From positions 2,127,290 through 2,191,289 of the forward strand of contig NZ_CP013141.1 of the NCBI RefSeq assembly GCF_001442535.1: a stretch of 64,000 bases of DNA, given 5' to 3'. This stretch comes from Lysobacter antibioticus (lineage in GTDB: Bacteria; Pseudomonadota; Gammaproteobacteria; Xanthomonadales; Xanthomonadaceae). The first letter of the stretch is position 1, and each line of letters begins with the position of its first letter. Of this stretch, positions 10,003 to 20,351 are shown one piece after another. The notes below the pieces were generated by a model that had not been told where the DNA came from, made no database searches, and was given only the letters and a program-made list of their open reading frames with translations. A program made the position numbers and the translations under genes.

Positions 10003-10596
10003 TCAACGAAGCGCGGACTTTAGCGCTTTGCGGATGATGGCGGCAGCATCGTCGCCGGCGGCGGTGGCGTCGCGCGCCATGCGCGCGGCCTCGGCCGGTT
10101 TGTAGCCCAGTTGCTGCAGGGCGATGGTGGCTTCGCTCTGCGGATCGGCGGGAACCCCGCTGGAGCCGAGGGTCGGCGCGCCGAGCCCGGCCAGGTCGGC
10201 GGCGCGGTCGCGCAGCTCGACGACCATGCGCTCGGCGGTCTTCTTGCCGATACCGGGGATGCGGGTCAGCGCGGTGACGTCGCCGGTCTGGACCAGGCGC
10301 GCGAATTCCTCGACCGGCACGCCCGACAGCACCGCCAGGGCGATCTTGGCGCCGATGCCGCTGACCCGCTGCACGTCGCGGAACAAGCGCCGTTCGGCCT
10401 CGCGTAGGAAGCCGTACAGCGAAACGCTGTCTTCCTTCTGCGCATAGTGTGTAAACAAGGACACTTCGCGGCCGAGCTCGGGCAAGTCGTAGAACGTGCT
10501 CATGGGCGCTTCGAGCTCGTAACCCACGCCGTTGACGTCCACGATCAGCCACGGCGGCTGCTTGTGGATCAGGGTGCCTCTGAGACGACCGATCAC
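10003..10596 (-). CDS. ruvA: Holliday junction DNA helicase subunit RuvA
   Basis: RuvA tetramers bind four-way junctions and load RuvB. The 197-residue sequence has the N-terminal OB-fold [29 protein letters not shown]. Two helix-hairpin-helix motifs follow ([15 protein letters not shown] and [18 protein letters not shown]). A flexible linker leads to the C-terminal RuvB-binding domain ([21 protein letters not shown]). It lies 154 bases after ruvC. Confidence 0.97.
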   Translation of the reverse strand: MIGRLRGTLIHKQPPWLIVDVNGVGYELEAPMSTFYDLPELGREVSLFTHYAQKEDSVSLYGFLREAERRLFRDVQRVSGIGAKIALAVLSGVPVEEFARLVQTGDVTALTRIPGIGKKTAERMVVELRDRAADLAGLGAPTLGSSGVPADPQSEATIALQQLGYKPAEAARMARDATAAGDDAAAIIRKALKSALR

Positions 10597-10750
10597 TGTG
10601 GAACTCCAGATACGGCTGGCGACGCGCCCCGGCGGACCGGGCAGGCGCGAAGCGGGCGGTGACGATACGAAGACGGCGCGTCAGACGGAACGCGGTGGCG
10701 CGCGCAGGTCCCTACCCCGCACGCCGCCGGGCCCCTGGCGTGGGCCGGGT

Positions 10751-11278
10751 TCACGCCCCGCGCCTGCGCAACTGATGGGTGGCGATGCCGGTTCGCAGCG
10801 CCGTGGCACTCATGTGGGCATGGGTCAGGGCCACCGCAAGCGCGTCGGCGGCGTCGGCCTGCAGCTTCACTTCGGGAAGATTCAGCAACAGCCGCACCAT
10901 GTGCTGGACCTGCTGCTTGTCGGCCGCGCCGCGGCCCACCAGCGACTGCTTGATCAGGCGCGGTGCGTACTCGCTGATGGGGATGCGCCGGCGCACCACG
11001 GTGGCCAGGGCGGCGCCACGGGCATGACCGAGCTTCAGCGCGGAAGTCGCCGACTTGTCCATGAAGACGGTTTCGATCGCGACCTGGTCGGGCCGGTACT
11101 CGTCGAGCACCGCCTCCAGGCCTTCGCACAGCAGACCCAGGCGCGAGGGGAAATCCTCGGCGTCGAGCAGCTTGAGCGCCTGCGCATGCACGTACACGCA
11201 GCGTCCGTCCGCCGCGACGTCGATCACGCCGAGGCCGGTCCGCTGCGAACCGGGGTCGATTCCTAGGATTCTGGTCAC
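10751..11278 (-). CDS. ruvC: Holliday junction resolvase RuvC
   Basis: RuvC is the endonuclease that resolves junctions symmetrically. The 175-residue protein keeps the acidic catalytic residues: Asp8 in [11 protein letters not shown], Glu69 in VAIETVFM, and the Asp pair in [17 protein letters not shown] near residues 141-148. It lies 16 bases downstream of yebC and upstream of ruvA, the usual yebC-ruvC-ruvA order. Confidence 0.97.
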   Translation of the reverse strand: MTRILGIDPGSQRTGLGVIDVAADGRCVYVHAQALKLLDAEDFPSRLGLLCEGLEAVLDEYRPDQVAIETVFMDKSATSALKLGHARGAALATVVRRRIPISEYAPRLIKQSLVGRGAADKQQVQHMVRLLLNLPEVKLQADAADALAVALTHAHMSATALRTGIATHQLRRRGA

Positions 11279-11294
11279 AACGACAGCTTACGCG

Positions 11295-12026
11295 TTATGC
11301 GTAAGCGTCCTCGTCCAGATCGGCGTTCGAATAGACGTTCTGGACGTCGTCGAGGTCTTCCAGCCAGTTCAGCAGCTTGACCACCTGCTGGGCGGTCTCG
11401 CCGGTTACGGCGATGTTGTTGTCGGCGCGCAGGGTGACCTCGGCCTGGCCGGCGACGAGGCCGGCGGCGTCCATCGCGGCCTTGACCTGCGCGAAGGCCT
11501 CGGCGCTGGTCAGCACGTCGATCGAGCCGTCTTCCGGGTACACCACCACGTCGTCGGCGCCGGCTTCGATGGCCACTTCGGTGATGCGCTCTTCGTCGGC
11601 GCCCGCGTCGAACCAGAGCACGCCGCGCTTGGCGAACATGAAAGAGACCGAGCCGTCGGTGCCGAGGTTGCCGCCGAACTTGCCGAAGGCATGGCGCACG
11701 TCGGCGACGGTGCGGACCTTGTTGTCGGTGAGGCAGTCGACGATCACCGCCACCCCGCCCGGGGCATAGCCCTCGTAGCGAATTTCCTCGTATTCCACGC
11801 CTTCCAGCGCACCGGTCGCCTTCTTGATCGCGCGCTCGATGACGTCCTTGGTCATGTTCGCCGACAAGCCCTTGTCGATGGCGCTGCGCAGGCGCGGATT
11901 GCTGTTGGGATCGCCGCCGCCCGAACGCGCCGCTACGCTGATCTCGCGGATGATCTTGGTGAAGATCTTGCCGCGCCGCGCATCCTCGGCGTTCTTGCGA
12001 GCCTCAATCGACGGACCTCTACCCAT
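11295..12026 (-). CDS. yebC: YebC/PmpR-family protein (TACO1 family)
   Basis: The product is 243 residues, opening [29 protein letters not shown]. It contains [34 protein letters not shown] and the acidic [18 protein letters not shown] segment typical of YebC. Family members were first described as DNA-binding regulators and more recently as translation factors that relieve stalling at proline runs. It is probably co-transcribed with ruvC and ruvA. Confidence 0.95.
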   Translation of the reverse strand: MGRGPSIEARKNAEDARRGKIFTKIIREISVAARSGGGDPNSNPRLRSAIDKGLSANMTKDVIERAIKKATGALEGVEYEEIRYEGYAPGGVAVIVDCLTDNKVRTVADVRHAFGKFGGNLGTDGSVSFMFAKRGVLWFDAGADEERITEVAIEAGADDVVVYPEDGSIDVLTSAEAFAQVKAAMDAAGLVAGQAEVTLRADNNIAVTGETAQQVVKLLNWLEDLDDVQNVYSNADLDEDAYA

Positions 12027-12154
12027 GGCAATAACCGGACGTGTTGTCTGAACAAGCCGGCGATTTTACTCGATCGTGCCCGCCCACCGGCGGTTGGCAG
12101 GAGATTCGTCGCCGATCCGGGGCGGTCCGGCCGGCGTCCGGCTCGCTCGCCCGC

Positions 12155-12826
12155 TCAGTCGCCAAAGCGGCCGCGACGGAAGAAGGCCTCGGCCAGGCGC
12201 GCCGCCTGCGCCGAAAACAGCAGGCCGCTGTGGCTGGCATCGATGACGGTGTGGTCGCTCAAGCCCGGCAGACGGGTCTCGGCGACCGCCACCGTGCCGT
12301 CGCTTTCGCCCTCGAAACGGCCGAAGAAACGCCCCAGCCCGTGCGGCGTGCGGCCGGCGATCAGGCCGACCTGCGCCGCCCCCTGCCAGGGCGGGCAGCC
12401 GCGCTGCAACACCTCGGCGGCGCGACCGAGCACGGCCGCGCTCCAGGCCTTGCGGGCCAGGCCGCCGGCGGCGGCGCTGCCGCACAAGGGCGTGCCCAGG
12501 CAGACCACCCGGCGCACCGGCAACTGCGGGTGCTCGCGCAAGGCCCCCAGCACGATCAGGCCGCCGAGGCTGTGGGCCAGGACATGGCAAGGCTCGTCGA
12601 GGCGTTCGACCAGGCGCGCGATCGAGGCTTCCGGACCGACGCCGGCGCCGGCATAGGCGAAGACTTCGGGCTCGTAGCCGGCCGCGGCCAGGCGCGCGCC
12701 CAGCCAGCCCATCGAGACCCCAGGCATCCAGATGCCGTGCAGCAACAGCACCCGGCGCGGGCTGCGCGGCTTGGCGGCGCGTTCGGCGGCGGGCTGGCGG
12801 GGGTCCATGTGGGTGCGGCTGTCCAT
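12155..12826 (-). CDS. Alpha/beta-fold hydrolase, lipase-like
   Basis: The product is about 223 residues. It has the oxyanion-hole region LLLHGIWMPG, a nucleophile elbow HVLAHSLGGL with the catalytic Ser, a PLCGSAAAGG loop as in PGAP1-like or lipase-type hydrolases, and a catalytic His in SDHTVIDASHSGLLFS near the C-terminus. The start is uncertain: an upstream Met at 12901 adds 25 weakly conserved residues, and another lies at 12808. Neither candidate has a strong ribosome-binding site. There is no signal peptide, so it is probably cytoplasmic. The substrate is unknown. Confidence 0.78.
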   Translation of the reverse strand: MDSRTHMDPRQPAAERAAKPRSPRRVLLLHGIWMPGVSMGWLGARLAAAGYEPEVFAYAGAGVGPEASIARLVERLDEPCHVLAHSLGGLIVLGALREHPQLPVRRVVCLGTPLCGSAAAGGLARKAWSAAVLGRAAEVLQRGCPPWQGAAQVGLIAGRTPHGLGRFFGRFEGESDGTVAVAETRLPGLSDHTVIDASHSGLLFSAQAARLAEAFFRRGRFGD

Positions 12827-12952
12827 GCCGCGAATATGGCCGCCGCCGGCGGCGAATCCAAGCATCCGGCGATCGCCGCGAAGATCGGGGCCAGACGTCA
12901 TTCAGCGATGCCGCCGCGCAACCGCGACGGCTGCGCGACGGCATCGGGTCGA

Positions 12953-13183
12953 TCAGCAGCGGTGCAGGGTCAGGCCGGTCGGTGCGCCGGCCGTGCCCCA
13001 GGTCTGCACCGAACCGTCGCATTCGATGCGGCCGCCGCCGATGGCATTGCCGCTGCTGTCATAGCGGGTCCACTCGGCCCATTCGACGCCGAGGATCGGG
13101 TAGCGCGCGAACGCCGAGCCCGCCACCGCCACCAGTCCCAACAACAACGCTGCCGTGAAAATCGCTTTCCGGGTACGAAGCAT
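12953..13183 (-). CDS. Small secreted protein, DUF6289-like
   Basis: This is a 76-residue precursor with a signal peptide MLRTRKAIFTAALLLGLVAVAGSAFA. The mature part of about 50 residues (RYPILGVEWAEWTRYDSS...) contains a Gly/Ser/Asn turn and two cysteines (ECDGSVQTWG and a C-terminal HRC), which could form a disulfide. The pattern of D..GN..G...ECDGS...WG recalls DUF6289 proteins; this is from memory and not searched. The frame extends upstream to 13216, but AAGGAG sits about 7 bases before the Met chosen. Function unknown. Confidence 0.72.
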   Translation of the reverse strand: MLRTRKAIFTAALLLGLVAVAGSAFARYPILGVEWAEWTRYDSSGNAIGGGRIECDGSVQTWGTAGAPTGLTLHRC

Positions 13184-13522
13184 CTGACCTCTCCTTGTGT
13201 GTGCCGCGGACTGCATGTCCGCGATACGAGGCTAAGCCACAGCGCCACCACGATTGTTCACCCGATGCGTGTGTGCATCACAGTTCGAAGATGCCGATGC
13301 CCCGGATCCGCACGCTTCGTCCAATCGGGCCATAACGAATCGGCGACGTTCCAAGCCAGTCAATACAAATCCAAACATATCCAATATCGAAACCGCGACC
13401 GATCTCAACAAAGTCGAAGATAAAAACATGATCGCCGCGAGAGTGTGACGGCGAGCTAATCCTGTGCGTCTTCACAACCCCCAGGATTCGCCGCACCTCC
13501 CCCCCGCTCTTCGGAAGCCCGT
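13184..13522. other. Divergent intergenic region with lower-GC patches
   Basis: This 339-base gap lies between two divergently transcribed secreted-protein genes and should hold both promoters. Two patches (about 13361-13401 and 13413-13440) are clearly richer in A and T than the surroundings. A short near-palindrome ATGCGTGTGTGCAT lies near 13265. I cannot assign definite -35 and -10 boxes. Confidence 0.4.
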
Positions 13523-15037
13523 ATGAACCTGCGGCACCCTGCTCTGCCCGTCGTCAACGTACTGGCATCGGCGTTGCTCGCCGCGGTCGCGATGTTTCCT
13601 GCAGCGCCCGCATCCGCAGGCGAGCTGCGCCCCAGCCAGAGCAACAACGATCTGTCCAACCCGCATCGCGGCTTCCTGCTTTGGGGTAGCACCGTCGCCG
13701 CCGACGGCGGCCTGCCCGACAACCACTACGGCGCATCGATCTATCAGATCTACGTCCCGTGGCGCGAAATCGAAACCGCCGACGAACAGTTCGACTGGGA
13801 CAAGTTCGAAACGAACCACCTGAAACCGATCCTCGACGAAGACCCCAACGCGACCTTCGTACTGCGCCCGGTCGCCGACTACCCGGACAGCGTGGCCAAC
13901 AACATCGGCTACTTCTACCGCAACGAAGCCGAGCCGCTGCGGGCGTATCCGAAGTTCCTCGAGCTGGCGCCGGTCAGTATCCAGTTCCACAACTACAGCC
14001 AGACCCAGTGCGACGACGTCGGCCCCGGCCGCGCGCCGATCTACAACACCCCGGCGATGCGCCAGCAGCTGGTGCAGTTCGTGCAGGCGTTCGGACGCCG
14101 CTACGACGGCGACCCGCGCATCACCGCGGTGCACGTCGGCCTGCTCGGTTTCTGGGGCGAGTGGCATACCGCCGGCTGCGACAGTTGGGAACCCGATGCG
14201 ACCACCCGCAGCGCAGTGCGCGACGCTTACGCCGCGGCGTTCCAGCAGACGCCGGTGCACAGCCGTTACGCGCGCCAGTCCGATGTCGGCGGCACGAACT
14301 TCGGCTTCAGCGAGGACTACTTCCCGTCGTTCACCGCGATGTGCAACAAGTTCGCCACCAAGTTGCCCGAGTGCGACGACAGCGGCTGGCACAACCTGGA
14401 ATGGGGCTTCCGCAACGACGCCACCGCCGCGCGCGGCAACTGGAAGTTCAACCCGATCGGCGGCGAAAGCCCGAACAACGGCCAGAAGGCGACCTGGACC
14501 GGACGCACCAACGACATCCTGACCCTGCTGCGCGAGTATCACTTCACCTGGCTCGGTCCGGCCGGCCAGCACGAGGTCAATCCGTCGGGCAAGCCGTCGA
14601 CGTTCAAAGCCAACATGCTCAAGGTCAAGCGCGCGCTCGGCTACGAGTTCACCGTGCGCCAGGTCAACTGGCCCGACAGCATGCAGGCCGGCGCCGCCAT
14701 CCCGGTCAAGCTGAGCGTCGAGAACACCGGCTCGGCACCGCTGTATCAGGTCTACCAGACCGAACTGCACTGGGTCGATGCCGGCGGCACGACCCGCGCC
14801 AAGGCCGCGTTCGACTATCCCTTGAACGCCTTGATGCCGAACACGGTACCAGCGCTCGTCGACGCCACCGCGCAGGTGCCGGCCACGCTCGCACCGGGCA
14901 GTTATTCGCTGCGCCTGGCGATCGCCGACAGCTGGCCCGGCCGTCCGGCGATCAAGCCGCAGAACACCGGCCGCGACAGCGCCGGCCGATTGAGCTTGGG
15001 GACGGTGACCGTCGCCGCGGCGGCGGTCGACCTTTGA
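13523..15037 (+). CDS. Secreted DUF4874/DUF4832-type glycosidase-like protein
   Basis: The 504-residue precursor has a signal peptide of about 32 residues (ending APASA). The body resembles the DUF4874 plus DUF4832 arrangement. The N-terminal part is TIM-barrel-like, with NPHRGFLLWGST, YVPWREIETADEQFDWDKF and the likely catalytic region VHVGLLGFWGEWHT, where Glu follows FWG. A C-terminal Ig-like domain (about 375-500) contains YEFTVRQVNWPDSMQAG and SYSLRLAIADSWPGRPAIKPQN. The layout suggests an extracellular or periplasmic carbohydrate-active enzyme, but activity is not shown for this family as far as I know. Monocistronic; 231 bases follow before the next gene. Confidence 0.72.
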   Translation: MNLRHPALPVVNVLASALLAAVAMFPAAPASAGELRPSQSNNDLSNPHRGFLLWGSTVAADGGLPDNHYGASIYQIYVPWREIETADEQFDWDKFETNHLKPILDEDPNATFVLRPVADYPDSVANNIGYFYRNEAEPLRAYPKFLELAPVSIQFHNYSQTQCDDVGPGRAPIYNTPAMRQQLVQFVQAFGRRYDGDPRITAVHVGLLGFWGEWHTAGCDSWEPDATTRSAVRDAYAAAFQQTPVHSRYARQSDVGGTNFGFSEDYFPSFTAMCNKFATKLPECDDSGWHNLEWGFRNDATAARGNWKFNPIGGESPNNGQKATWTGRTNDILTLLREYHFTWLGPAGQHEVNPSGKPSTFKANMLKVKRALGYEFTVRQVNWPDSMQAGAAIPVKLSVENTGSAPLYQVYQTELHWVDAGGTTRAKAAFDYPLNALMPNTVPALVDATAQVPATLAPGSYSLRLAIADSWPGRPAIKPQNTGRDSAGRLSLGTVTVAAAAVDL

Positions 15038-15268
15038 ACGAGCGGGCCGGCGTTCTTCCCCGGGGCGCCGGCCCGCCCTTCATCGACCTGCTGCGAAGGC
15101 ATTCACGCCCGGAGTCCGGAACGGATCCGGCACCGCTCACATAAGCGCGCGAGCGTCCGCGCTCCATACGCCTGCGCCCGCGCGATCCGCGGGCGCAGTC
15201 ACGTTCGCGACCCCGGCCTGCCCCTAGATTCCCCGACGCCCATCGGGGCCAATCACCAGGGAGTCGGT

Positions 15269-16459
15269 ATGAAACGATCGTCATGGTTCCTGGCGCTGAG
15301 CGTCGCGCTCGCGCCCTGCCTCGCCGCGCACGCCGCGCCGCCACGGGTCACCCAAGGCCTGGTCGGCGAATGGCATCTGGAGTTGTCCGGCAACACCGCC
15401 TACGACAGCAGCGGCTTCGGACGCAACGGCCTGGTCGTGGGCGGTGCCGCGTCGAGCTACGGCTGGCTCAATGCCGGCGCCGACTTCAGCGCCGGCAAGT
15501 ACGTCGAAGTGCCCAACTCGTCCAACCTCAACTTCGGCAGCGGCAGCTTCACCGTCGCCGCTTGGGTACGCATGGCCAACCCCGGCTCGTCGATCGTCAA
15601 AACGCTGGTCGAGAACCGCGCCAGCGGCGCCGGCCGCGGCTATTCCTTCGGCGTCGACCAGGGCCGCAACGTGCTGCTGCAACTCAACGACGGCAGCACC
15701 TGGGCCAACTATGTCTCCGACGGCAGCCTGACGATGGCGGCGAACCGTTGGCACCACATCGCCGCGGTGGTCAACCGCAGTACCGCGCCGAACACGATTT
15801 CGTTCTACATCGACGGCCGCCGCACCACCGCCCAGCCGACCCCGATCGCGGCCAATATCGACAACGGCGACCGGCCGTTCCTGATCGGCGGGCACAAGGA
15901 CATCGCGTCCTACCGTTTCAACGACCGCGCCGACGAAGTGCTGCTCTACAACCGCGCGCTCCCGGCCGATGCCAGCGGCGGTCTGGGCGATCTGATGGCG
16001 CCGGGCCGGACCAATTTCCAGCCGTCGTACTGGAATGACGACGCCACCCGCAAGCGTTACAACAACTGCTACAACTACGCCAACAACAAGGCCACCAATA
16101 CCTTCGCCCAACCCGGCCGCGCCGCCGGCTCGATGTATAGCTCGATCAGCTGCGCTGCGGTGCATGCCGCCGCGGTCCGCGATGGCCTCGAACCGGTGAG
16201 CGACATCAACGCCTCGAGCTACAAGAACATCGTCGCACTGGTGGCCGGGACTAATTACGACTATCACTGGTACCGCCGCGACGCCAACGGCCTATGGACC
16301 CACAAACCCGGCCAGACCTCCGCCACCAACCGCGACAATTCCGGCAACGAAATCACCGACCCGCGCACCGCCAATCGCGGTGCCTACACCGATTTCTGCG
16401 GTTTCTTCCGGGTCTGGTCCGACAGCGTGGAGGGCACCGGCCATGAACAAGTCAATTAA
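15269..16459 (+). CDS. Secreted LamG-domain protein with C-terminal putative cysteine-hydrolase domain
   Basis: The 396-residue precursor has a signal peptide (about 1-22, ending AAHA). Residues about 28-235 form a LamG/concanavalin-like fold (GLVGEWHLELSGNTAYDSSG, SFTVAAWVRM, WHHIAAVVNRS, ISFYIDGRR, DEVLLYNRAL). The C-terminal about 140 residues hold a different domain: Cys267 in NNCYNYA, a second cysteine in ISCAAVHAAAVRDGLE, His333 in YDYHWYRRDANG, a KPGQT motif, the DPRTANRGAYTDFCGFF block and a Tyr/Asn-rich setting. The Cys and His spacing suggests a papain/NlpC-like hydrolase, with LamG as a targeting module. It overlaps the next gene by 17 bases, so the two are probably translated together. 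Confidence 0.7.
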   Translation: MKRSSWFLALSVALAPCLAAHAAPPRVTQGLVGEWHLELSGNTAYDSSGFGRNGLVVGGAASSYGWLNAGADFSAGKYVEVPNSSNLNFGSGSFTVAAWVRMANPGSSIVKTLVENRASGAGRGYSFGVDQGRNVLLQLNDGSTWANYVSDGSLTMAANRWHHIAAVVNRSTAPNTISFYIDGRRTTAQPTPIAANIDNGDRPFLIGGHKDIASYRFNDRADEVLLYNRALPADASGGLGDLMAPGRTNFQPSYWNDDATRKRYNNCYNYANNKATNTFAQPGRAAGSMYSSISCAAVHAAAVRDGLEPVSDINASSYKNIVALVAGTNYDYHWYRRDANGLWTHKPGQTSATNRDNSGNEITDPRTANRGAYTDFCGFFRVWSDSVEGTGHEQVN

Positions 16460-16964
16460 GCCTGCGCCCACCCGGGGAACCGCCATGACCAAGCTTTCGC
16501 TGAAATCCCTGCTCACCGGCCTGGCCCTGCTGGCCGCACCGGCCTTCGCCCTCGCCGCCGAAGCGCCAGGCCTGCAGATCACCTACCTGGTGTATTCGGG
16601 CCGTCCGAACCCGGTGGTGACCGTCACCGACCCGGCCGCCCTACGCGCGATCGAGACCCGCCTCGCCGATGCCCTTGCCGCCCCGGCAAAAACCGGCGCC
16701 GCGGCCGAACCGGTGCTCGGCTACAACGGCATCCTGCTCGAACACGTCGGCGGCTCGTCCGCCAAGGCCAAACCTCAGCCGTTGCTGATCAAGGGCCAAC
16801 AACTGCGCATCGACACCGCCCCGGCCACGGCGATGAAAGCTGCGACCGCCACCACCCGCAATTCCGCCGCCGCCGGCGACCTGGAAACGATGCTGCTCAA
16901 GCTCGGCCAGAAACAGGGCGTGCTGGATGCGACTACGTTGAACGTGTTGCTCGATCAACGCTGA
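16443..16964 (+). CDS. Small secreted partner protein with YSGRPNP motif
   Basis: The product is a 173-residue precursor. The ATG chosen has GGAGG 9 bases upstream inside the previous gene. A second Met at 16485, also with a purine-rich box, gives a shorter and more standard signal peptide (TKLSLKSLLTGLALLAAPAFALA). The mature part begins EAPGLQITYLVYSGRPNPVVTVTD and is followed by helical segments (ALRAIETRLADALA, LETMLLKLGQKQ). I do not assign it to a named family. The 17-base overlap and shared secretion suggest it works with the LamG/cysteine-hydrolase protein, perhaps as inhibitor, chaperone or co-factor. Confidence 0.65.
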   Translation: MNKSIKPAPTRGTAMTKLSLKSLLTGLALLAAPAFALAAEAPGLQITYLVYSGRPNPVVTVTDPAALRAIETRLADALAAPAKTGAAAEPVLGYNGILLEHVGGSSAKAKPQPLLIKGQQLRIDTAPATAMKAATATTRNSAAAGDLETMLLKLGQKQGVLDATTLNVLLDQR

Positions 16965-16985
16965 GAACATTTGCGCGGCACCGAT

Positions 16986-17023
16986 ACGGCCTTTCTCGCT
17001 TCGACGGGGGAGGCCGTTTTTTT
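16986..17023 (+). terminator. Rho-independent terminator after the LamG gene pair
   Basis: The inverted arms ACGGCCT and AGGCCGT flank a 19-base loop and are followed directly by a run of seven T, 22 bases after the stop codon. Confidence 0.6.
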
Positions 17024-17079
17024 GGACTTAGCAGTCGGTTTGGGGTACGCGCGAATCGGTATAGCGCGGCAAGGTGACG

Positions 17080-17826
<747 letters not shown>

Positions 17827-17830
17827 CAGC

Positions 17831-18376
17831 TCACCCCGCAACCGTCACCGCATCGCGCCGCAAGATGAACTCGTGATCGCGCGTATTGCCCACGATGAAA
17901 TCGTAATGGCCGACATGTTCGAAACCGTACCGGCCATAGAAACGCTGCGCGCCCAGGTTCTCCGACCACACGCCGATCCACAGGGTCCGCGGGCCTTCGC
18001 GTTGCAGCCATTCGAGCACGGTGTCGAACAGCCGCGCGCCCCAGCCGCCGTTCTGCGCTTCGCGCAGCACGTACAGGCGCTTGAGTTCGCCATCGCCTTC
18101 GGCCACGTCCGGATGCGGCAGGCCGCAGGGGCCGGCCGCGGCATGGCCCACGGCGACGCCATCGCGTTCCAGCAAGAAGATCGCGTAGTCCGGGTGCGAC
18201 AAGATCACGGTCTGCTTCTCGACCGAATAGCTGTCGAGCAGAAACGTCTGCAGATCCTCCGGCGGGTACAGATGGCCGAAGGTTTCGACGAAGGTGCGCG
18301 TAGCGATGTCGGCGACGAGCCGCGCATCGTCGACGCTGGCGCGACGGATGGAAAACTTCGGTGCGGCGTTCGTCAT
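17831..18376 (-). CDS. GNAT-family N-acetyltransferase
   Basis: The 181-residue product has the GNAT fold. The start is FSIRRASVDDARLVADIATRTF, motif A is GELKRLYVLREAQNGGWGARLFDTVLEW, the acetyl-CoA pyrophosphate loop is degenerate (QNGGWGARL in place of Q..GxGxG/A), and the C-terminal signature is AQRFYGRYGFEHVGHYDF. The frame is open 38 codons upstream, but the Met before TNAAPKFSIRR matches family length. It resembles PhnO/YpeA-type or polyamine-type acetyltransferases; the acceptor is unknown. The stop lies only 5 bases from the microsatellite end of repeat R1. Confidence 0.88.
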   Translation of the reverse strand: MTNAAPKFSIRRASVDDARLVADIATRTFVETFGHLYPPEDLQTFLLDSYSVEKQTVILSHPDYAIFLLERDGVAVGHAAAGPCGLPHPDVAEGDGELKRLYVLREAQNGGWGARLFDTVLEWLQREGPRTLWIGVWSENLGAQRFYGRYGFEHVGHYDFIVGNTRDHEFILRRDAVTVAG

Positions 18377-18581
18377 AAGGCCTCGCAGTGTAAGCGGACG
18401 GTAACGATGCAACGGCAACGCGTGCGGACTGGCTGGGCCGAACTGGGCCGAGCTACGCCCAGCGGCGGTATTCCCGCGAACGGACGACACCGAGCCTCAC
18501 CGCCCGCAGCGGCGCGCGATCGCGCGCGCCGCCGGAGCTGGCCCGACAACCGGGCTCGACGAGCCCGGCCTTGCGGCCCGG

Positions 18582-20351
18582 TCAGGCCGGGTCTTTCTTC
18601 GGGCGCACCATCACGTGCACTTCGGCCAGCTGCGCGTCCGGGATCGGCGACGGCGCGCCGGTCATCAGGCATTGCGCGGTGGTGGTCTTCGGGAACGCGA
18701 TGACGTCGCGGATCGATTCGGTGCCGCCCATCAGCGCGGCGATGCGGTCGATGCCGAAGGCGATGCCGCCGTGCGGCGGCGCGCCGTACTTGAGCGCGTC
18801 GAGCAGGAAGCCGAACTTGGCCTCGGCCTCTTCCGCGCCGATGCCGAGCAGGTCGAACACCGCCGACTGCATCTGCGGGCGGTGGATACGGATCGAACCG
18901 CCGCCGATCTCGTTGCCGTTGAGGACCATGTCGTAGCCGCGCGACACCGCGGTCTTGGCGTTGGCGCGCAGGTCGGCGATGTCGTCGACTGCGGGCGCGG
19001 TGAAGGGGTGATGCAGGGCGACGTAGCGCTGCGCTTCCTCGTCCCACTCGAACATCGGGAAGTCGGTGACCCACAGCGGCTTCCAGCCGTCGGCGACCAG
19101 GCCGAGGTCCTTGCCGAGCTTGAGGCGCAGCGCGCCCATGAAGTCGCTGGCGGTCTTGTAGTCGGCGGCGCCGAAGAAGATCGCGTCGCCGCTCTGGGCG
19201 CCGCTGACTTCGACGATCTTGGCCAGGGTGGCGTCGTCGAGGAACTTGGCGATCGGCGAGTTGATGCCGTCGCGGCCCTTCGCGGCGTCTTCGACCTTCA
19301 TCCAGGCCAGGCCCTTGGCGCCGTACTTCGCCGCGTGCGCGCCGCACTCGTCGATCTGCTTGCGCGACCAGCCGGCCGCACCCGGCGCACGCAGGGCGAC
19401 GACGCGGCCATCGGCGTGGTTGGCCCAATCGGTGAAGACCTTGAATTCGCACTGCTTGACCAGCTCGGCGATGTCGACGAATTCCAGGTCGATGCGCAGA
19501 TCGGGCTTGTCGGAACCGTAGCGGCGCATGGCTTCGGCATAGGTCATGCGCGGGAACTGCGCATCGAGTTCGACCTCGATGGTTTCCTTGAACACCACCC
19601 GGATCATGTCCTCGACGGTGTCCTGCACGTCGCGCTCGGAGACCCAGGCGAACTCCATGTCGAGCTGGGTGAACTCGAGCTGGCGGTCGGCACGCAGCGC
19701 TTCGTCGCGGAAGCAGCGCGCGATCTGGTAGTAACGGTCGAAGCCGGCCACCATCAGGATCTGCTTGAACAACTGCGGCGACTGCGGCAGAGCGTAAAAC
19801 TCGCCCGGATGCATGCGCGCCGGCACCAGGAAGTCGCGCGCGCCTTCCGGCGTGGCCTTGGTCAGGATCGGGGTTTCGATGTCCTGGAAACCGCGCGCGT
19901 CGAGCCAGCGGCGCAGCGACTGCACCAGGCGGATGCGCGTGCGCATCATCTTCTGCATCTCGGGGCGGCGCAGGTCGAGGTAGCGGTAGGTCAGGCGGGT
20001 TTCTTCGCCGGCGTTCTCATGGGCATGGAACGGCAGCGGCTCGGCCTTGTTCAGCACCTCGATCGTCGCCGCCAGCACTTCGACCTTGCCGCTGCGGATC
20101 TTTTCGTTGGCGGCCTGACGCGCGCGCACCGTGCCGGTCACCCGCACGCAGCTCTCCACGCTCAGATCGCCGGCGGTCTTGAACAGTTCGGCGGTATCGG
20201 AGTCGACGACGATCTGCACCACGCCCTCGTGATCGCGCAGATCGGTGAACACCACGTGGCTCTGGACGCGATTGGTGTTGACCCAGCCGCACAGGGTGAC
20301 GGTCTGGCCGATCAGCGCCTCGTCGACGAGGCCGCAGAAATGGGTACGCAT
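18582..20351 (-). CDS. aspS: Aspartate-tRNA ligase
   Basis: AspS is a class II aminoacyl-tRNA synthetase. The 589-residue protein has an N-terminal OB anticodon-binding domain ([26 protein letters not shown]) and motif 2 [22 protein letters not shown] bacterial insertion (GAD) domain spans about 300-420, and motif 3 [12 protein letters not shown] lies near the C-terminus. A GGAG box lies 7 bases before the ATG. Whether it is the discriminating or Asp/Asn-non-discriminating type cannot be decided without checking for gatCAB and asnS elsewhere. Confidence 0.98.
   Translation of the reverse strand: MRTHFCGLVDEALIGQTVTLCGWVNTNRVQSHVVFTDLRDHEGVVQIVVDSDTAELFKTAGDLSVESCVRVTGTVRARQAANEKIRSGKVEVLAATIEVLNKAEPLPFHAHENAGEETRLTYRYLDLRRPEMQKMMRTRIRLVQSLRRWLDARGFQDIETPILTKATPEGARDFLVPARMHPGEFYALPQSPQLFKQILMVAGFDRYYQIARCFRDEALRADRQLEFTQLDMEFAWVSERDVQDTVEDMIRVVFKETIEVELDAQFPRMTYAEAMRRYGSDKPDLRIDLEFVDIAELVKQCEFKVFTDWANHADGRVVALRAPGAAGWSRKQIDECGAHAAKYGAKGLAWMKVEDAAKGRDGINSPIAKFLDDATLAKIVEVSGAQSGDAIFFGAADYKTASDFMGALRLKLGKDLGLVADGWKPLWVTDFPMFEWDEEAQRYVALHHPFTAPAVDDIADLRANAKTAVSRGYDMVLNGNEIGGGSIRIHRPQMQSAVFDLLGIGAEEAEAKFGFLLDALKYGAPPHGGIAFGIDRIAALMGGTESIRDVIAFPKTTTAQCLMTGAPSPIPDAQLAEVHVMVRPKKDPA

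Noticed and set aside
7023..10037. A 1004-codon open frame on the plus strand across kup and the cupin gene
   Set aside because: It is antisense to well-recognised genes, is rich in His, Gln, Asp and Arg runs typical of the reverse of GC-rich coding DNA, and has no domain.
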